Shown here in pieces: positions 61,315 through 64,000 of a stretch of DNA of 64,000 nt. Origin of the DNA: Ilyomonas sp964249755 (lineage in GTDB: Bacteria; Bacteroidota; Bacteroidia; Chitinophagales; Chitinophagaceae); assembly GCA_964249755.1 (NCBI GenBank), contig CAXUDB010000002.1, positions 310,001 to 374,000 of the forward strand. Reading direction: 5' to 3'. The position numbers and the translations under genes are program-made. Positions within the stretch are counted from its first letter, which is position 1, and each line of letters starts with the position of its first letter. The notes under the pieces were generated by a model. The model saw only the letters and a list, made by a program, of their open reading frames with translations. It did not search any database and was not told where the DNA came from.

Positions 61315-61980
61315 ATGAAAAATAACGAAGAACTGCAGACAGATGTAGAAAATGCAATCAAGTGGGAACCCTTATTACATGCGGCTGAAATTGGTGTTAC
61401 TGCCGAGGATGGTATTGTAACACTATCAGGAGTTGTAGATAGTTATTCTAAAAAATACGAAGCCGAAAATGCCGCTAAAAATGTAGCCGGTGTAAAGGCA
61501 GTTGTTGAAGAAATAAAGGTAGCTTTCTACAGCAACTTAAATGAGCGTACCGATAAAGAAATAGCGTATGAAATTGTAAATGCGCTAAAAAACAGCTGGC
61601 TTATTGCAGATGACAATATCAATGTGAAAGTTGAAGGTGGCTGGGTAACCTTACATGGCAAAATAGGATGGAACTACCAGAAAGAAATGATGAAAACGCT
61701 TGTTGGTAAACAGCCTGGTGTAAAAGGGGTTTTGGATAATATTAAAATTGATTCTGAAACAGATGCCGTTATTGAAAAAAGGGATATTGAAAATGCGCTT
61801 CGCCGTAACTGGTCTATCAATGCAGACCATGTTCAGGTAGCGGTGGAAGGAAGCAAGGTAACACTATCGGGCACCGTTGATGCCTGGTACCAAAGAAACG
61901 AAGCAGAACGGATTGCCTGGAATGCGCCTGGCGTCAAAACAGTAAACAACAACCTGGTTGTCGAATTGATCCTGCAATAA
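61315..61980 (+). CDS. Triple-BON-domain protein
   Basis: A 221-residue protein from ATG at 61315. Three BON domains: residues ~5-70 (LQTDVENAIKWEPLLHAAEI), ~80-150 (EIAYEIVNALKNSWLIADDN) and ~155-221 (DIENALRRNWSINADHVQVA), each with a GxVTLxGxV-type strand and VKGVKAVV or similar. No signal peptide, so it looks cytoplasmic. BON proteins bind membranes or hydrophobic ligands in osmotic and envelope stress. Its promoter has the double-box signal. Confidence 0.9.
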   Translation: MKNNEELQTDVENAIKWEPLLHAAEIGVTAEDGIVTLSGVVDSYSKKYEAENAAKNVAGVKAVVEEIKVAFYSNLNERTDKEIAYEIVNALKNSWLIADDNINVKVEGGWVTLHGKIGWNYQKEMMKTLVGKQPGVKGVLDNIKIDSETDAVIEKRDIENALRRNWSINADHVQVAVEGSKVTLSGTVDAWYQRNEAERIAWNAPGVKTVNNNLVVELILQ

Positions 61981-62056
61981 CACATCGCTAACTGCCAACT
62001 CTTATTCAAACTTCATTTACATCGTTATACAATCATTTAAGTATTAAAAACACATC

Positions 62057-62647
62057 ATGGGAAAAGATACAAAATGGTCGGTTGACCAAACGCACAGCGA
62101 GATTTATTTTAAGGTAAGGCATTTAATGATTTCCAGCGTTAAAGGTTATTTCAAAAGGTTCGATGCCAGCATTCATACAACAGGAAAAGATTTTACAACA
62201 GCAGAAATTGATCTGTGGATTGATGCTGCTTCGATAAGCACCGGAGACTCAAACAGAGATGAGCATTTAATAAGTAAAGATTTTTTAGATGCGGCAGCTT
62301 ACAAGCAAATCACATTTGTATCAAACACAATTGGTGAAGCAAATGAAGAAGGAAGCCGTGAGTTGTGGGGCGAATTAACTATAAAAGGTATTGCTCACAA
62401 CGTAAAACTGAATGTAACTTTTGGAGGCATATTGATTGATCCGTGGGCGAACGAAAAAGCTGGGTTTACCATCAAAGGAACATTCAACAGGAGCGATTGG
62501 GGTCTTGTATGGAATCAACTTTTAGAAGCCGGCGGCGTGATGGTTGGCGAAGAAGTAATCTTATCCTGCGAGCTGGAGCTTATCAATACAACAGACAAAG
62601 AATCAACGTTAGAGATGGCACCTACTGCTTATGAAATAAGACTGTAA
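62057..62647 (+). CDS. YceI-family protein
   Basis: A 196-residue YceI lipocalin-like protein: WSVDQTHSEIYFKVRHLMIS, SVKGYFKRFDASIHTTG, AAYKQITFVSN and KGIAHNVKLNVTFGGILID. These bind isoprenoid-type or similar lipids. There is no signal peptide, so it may be cytoplasmic. It lies between BON and stress genes; no double-box was found upstream. Confidence 0.92.
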   Translation: MGKDTKWSVDQTHSEIYFKVRHLMISSVKGYFKRFDASIHTTGKDFTTAEIDLWIDAASISTGDSNRDEHLISKDFLDAAAYKQITFVSNTIGEANEEGSRELWGELTIKGIAHNVKLNVTFGGILIDPWANEKAGFTIKGTFNRSDWGLVWNQLLEAGGVMVGEEVILSCELELINTTDKESTLEMAPTAYEIRL

Positions 62648-62733
62648 TTGGTTAACCATTTATGAAATAATGGATTGCCTTATAGAATCAGTCAGACATT
62701 AGCCTTTACGTCTTTTCCTTAAAACTAAAGAAC

Positions 62734-63609
62734 ATGAAAACGATATTGATAGCAACTGATTTTTCTAAATCCGCCAGGCATGCTTCGATGTATGGAATAC
62801 AACTTGCCAAAGCCATGAACGCAAACGTTATTTTGTTTACTGGGTATGATGTTCCTCATAACATAGCCGCTACAACTATGCAGGTATCGCACTACGATGT
62901 GATGATACAAACGGAACAGAAACTTAGCGATGAGGCTGATGTAATTGCTGATGGTGCAAGGTCGGACATACACATCGTTTGTGAGGAAGGAAAAGCCGAA
63001 AAATCCATACTGGCAATAGCCAATGAAAAAGAAGCTAACCTTATTATTGTTGGAATGACCGGCGGCGGTAATAATTTAAAAAAGTTGTTTGGCAGCATTA
63101 CAACTTCACTCGTCAAAGATTCAAACATACCGGTACTTGTTATTTCAGAAAAGTCAGTTTTTTCTGAACCCAGAACCATCTTATATGCCAGCGATATTTT
63201 TTTAGACACAACCATTCAACCTATTGATCAAATACAATGGATCACTGATTTTTTTAAATCAAAACTCTGCGTTGTGCGCATCGTAAAAGATGATTACGAA
63301 AAATTATTGGAAGAAGTGAATGTGCCGCAAAGATTAAGAACCGAATTAAAAAATATCAGTACCACCTTTGAGTTTCCCGTAGATAAAAACATAAGCCATG
63401 GACTCAATGATTTCATCAAAACACAGCCGGTTGATATGCTGGTAATGAAGCCGCATAAACATGACTGGATAGAACGGTTGTTTATAAAAAGCGAAACAAA
63501 AGATATGGTCTTCCATAGTCATATTCCCATACTGGTTTTGCCGGAAACAACAGATAAAAAAAGCGAACTGAGCGCGATGCTGAGTGAAGAAAAAATAAGT
63601 GCAGTATAA
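62734..63609 (+). CDS. Universal stress protein with two UspA domains
   Basis: A 291-residue protein: first UspA domain (residues 1-145, ILIATDFSKSARHASMYGIQL to IPVLVISEKS) and a second (150-280, RTILYASDIF to HIPILVLPE). The G-rich ATP motif is seen in the first (VGMTGGGNNLKKLFGSITT) and not clearly in the second. Such proteins respond to starvation, oxygen limit or metal stress. It ends the main part of the cassette. Confidence 0.93.
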   Translation: MKTILIATDFSKSARHASMYGIQLAKAMNANVILFTGYDVPHNIAATTMQVSHYDVMIQTEQKLSDEADVIADGARSDIHIVCEEGKAEKSILAIANEKEANLIIVGMTGGGNNLKKLFGSITTSLVKDSNIPVLVISEKSVFSEPRTILYASDIFLDTTIQPIDQIQWITDFFKSKLCVVRIVKDDYEKLLEEVNVPQRLRTELKNISTTFEFPVDKNISHGLNDFIKTQPVDMLVMKPHKHDWIERLFIKSETKDMVFHSHIPILVLPETTDKKSELSAMLSEEKISAV

Positions 63610-63699
63610 TATAAGCATTAGCCACAGTATAACTGCGACGACGGGTTGATAAGTTTATAAGAACAGAAAAAACCATACCCCAACAAACAGAAATGCAAC

Positions 63700-64000
63700 A
63701 TGAACAAAGCAATCTATCAAGCTGGTTTTTGGTCAGCGATGATTGCATTTGTTGCTATGGTTTCCTTCGACATAGCTCAGCTATTACAGCTTATTCGTGT
63801 TCTCCATAATCCGGCTGATCAGGTTTCAATTTTTGGATTTTCTCTTTGCATTGTTGTATCATTTTTACTGGCTATGCTTGCCTTTCATTATTCAGTGCCG
63901 GCCGATAAGAAAATCTGGAGCCATGCGGCTCTTTTGTTTACAGTGATGTATGTAATATTCGTCACCGCTAATTATGTTGTTCAATTGGCAACCGTAATTC
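63700..64000 (+). CDS. Multi-pass membrane protein, 3' end outside window
   Basis: ATG at 63700 (MNKAIYQAGFWSAMIAFVAM) opens a frame that runs off the window. Three hydrophobic helices are visible (residues ~8-28, 43-64, 76-98). I do not recognise the family. An ATG in another frame at 63693 is less likely because its translation is not membrane-like. Confidence 0.65.
   Translation, partial: MNKAIYQAGFWSAMIAFVAMVSFDIAQLLQLIRVLHNPADQVSIFGFSLCIVVSFLLAMLAFHYSVPADKKIWSHAALLFTVMYVIFVTANYVVQLATVI

Noticed and set aside
61990..62050. A third TGTAAC double box upstream of the YceI gene
   Set aside because: Only partial words are present (TTTACA, GTTATA) and the 21-bp spacing is missing.
63693..64000. 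Alternative frame from ATG at 63693
   Set aside because: Its translation is not membrane-like, whereas the frame from 63700 gives clear helices.
1..64000. tRNA, rRNA or insertion sequence
   Set aside because: No T-loop/CCA pattern outside coding regions, no rRNA-like stretch and no transposase were found by reading; a covariance search would be needed to rule out small RNAs.

Overview
The window reads as chromosome of a member of the Bacteroidota, most likely the Chitinophagaceae or a close relative. Support: a complete mraZ-to-ftsZ division and cell-wall cluster in Bacteroidota order; PorX, a regulator tied to the type IX secretion system, and a secreted hydrolase with a probable type IX sorting tail; -7 promoter boxes of the TAnnTTTG type; few Shine-Dalgarno sequences; and many short palindromic, word-repeat elements between genes. 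No tRNA, rRNA, CRISPR array or intact insertion sequence was seen.

Layout. (1) 1-3.8 kb, minus strand: a cut-off DUF5916 secreted protein, a VOC-fold protein, two unrecognised proteins and a decayed DUF4062 fragment. (2) 3.9-21.1 kb, minus strand: the dcw cluster, read mraZ, rsmH, ftsL, ftsI, murE, mraY, murD, ftsW, murG, murC, ftsQ, ftsA, ftsZ, ending in a strong hairpin terminator. Three 10-bp-spaced MraZ-box-like repeats lie upstream of mraZ. (3) 21.2-41.4 kb: housekeeping and scattered genes: queA, a ParE/RelE-type toxin-antitoxin pair, an M16 peptidase, a NifU-type Fe-S scaffold, two alpha/beta hydrolases, a PpiC foldase, a TlpA-like thioredoxin, porX, a signal-less HtrA-like protease, ackA-pta, a HAD hydrolase and a TolB-like propeller. 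(4) 41.4-52.1 kb: a deoxy-sugar (probably L-fucose) oxidation cluster: a 2-oxoglutarate-oxygenase-like protein, an AraC regulator, an FAH-family hydrolase, a mutarotase, an SDR, a lactonase-like amidohydrolase and a zinc alcohol dehydrogenase. It is interrupted by an ABC ATPase/membrane-protein module, in which the ATPase is split by a -1 frame change at a classical slippery heptamer, and by a GH27 alpha-galactosidase. (5) 52.2-55.7 kb: an AraC/quinone-oxidoreductase pair, a degenerate copy of the dehydrogenase 3' end, a NADAR protein and a non-coding array of 41-bp hairpin repeats. (6) 55.8-59.4 kb: a tightly packed three-gene operon of a multi-pass membrane protein, a P-loop GTPase and a coiled-coil single-pass membrane protein. 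This is the best candidate for an undescribed system. (7) 60-64 kb, plus strand: a stress cassette (AraC-type regulator, cupin, triple-BON protein, YceI, double universal stress protein, cut-off membrane protein). Two of its promoters share two TGYAAC boxes exactly 21 bp apart and a CTTTG box at a fixed distance.

Genes work together most clearly in the dcw operon (peptidoglycan precursors, septal synthase and the FtsZ ring), in ackA-pta (acetyl-CoA to acetate with ATP gain), in the deoxy-sugar pathway, and in the regulator-plus-targets stress cassette. Gene calls rest on translated sequence and recognised motifs; no database search was run.
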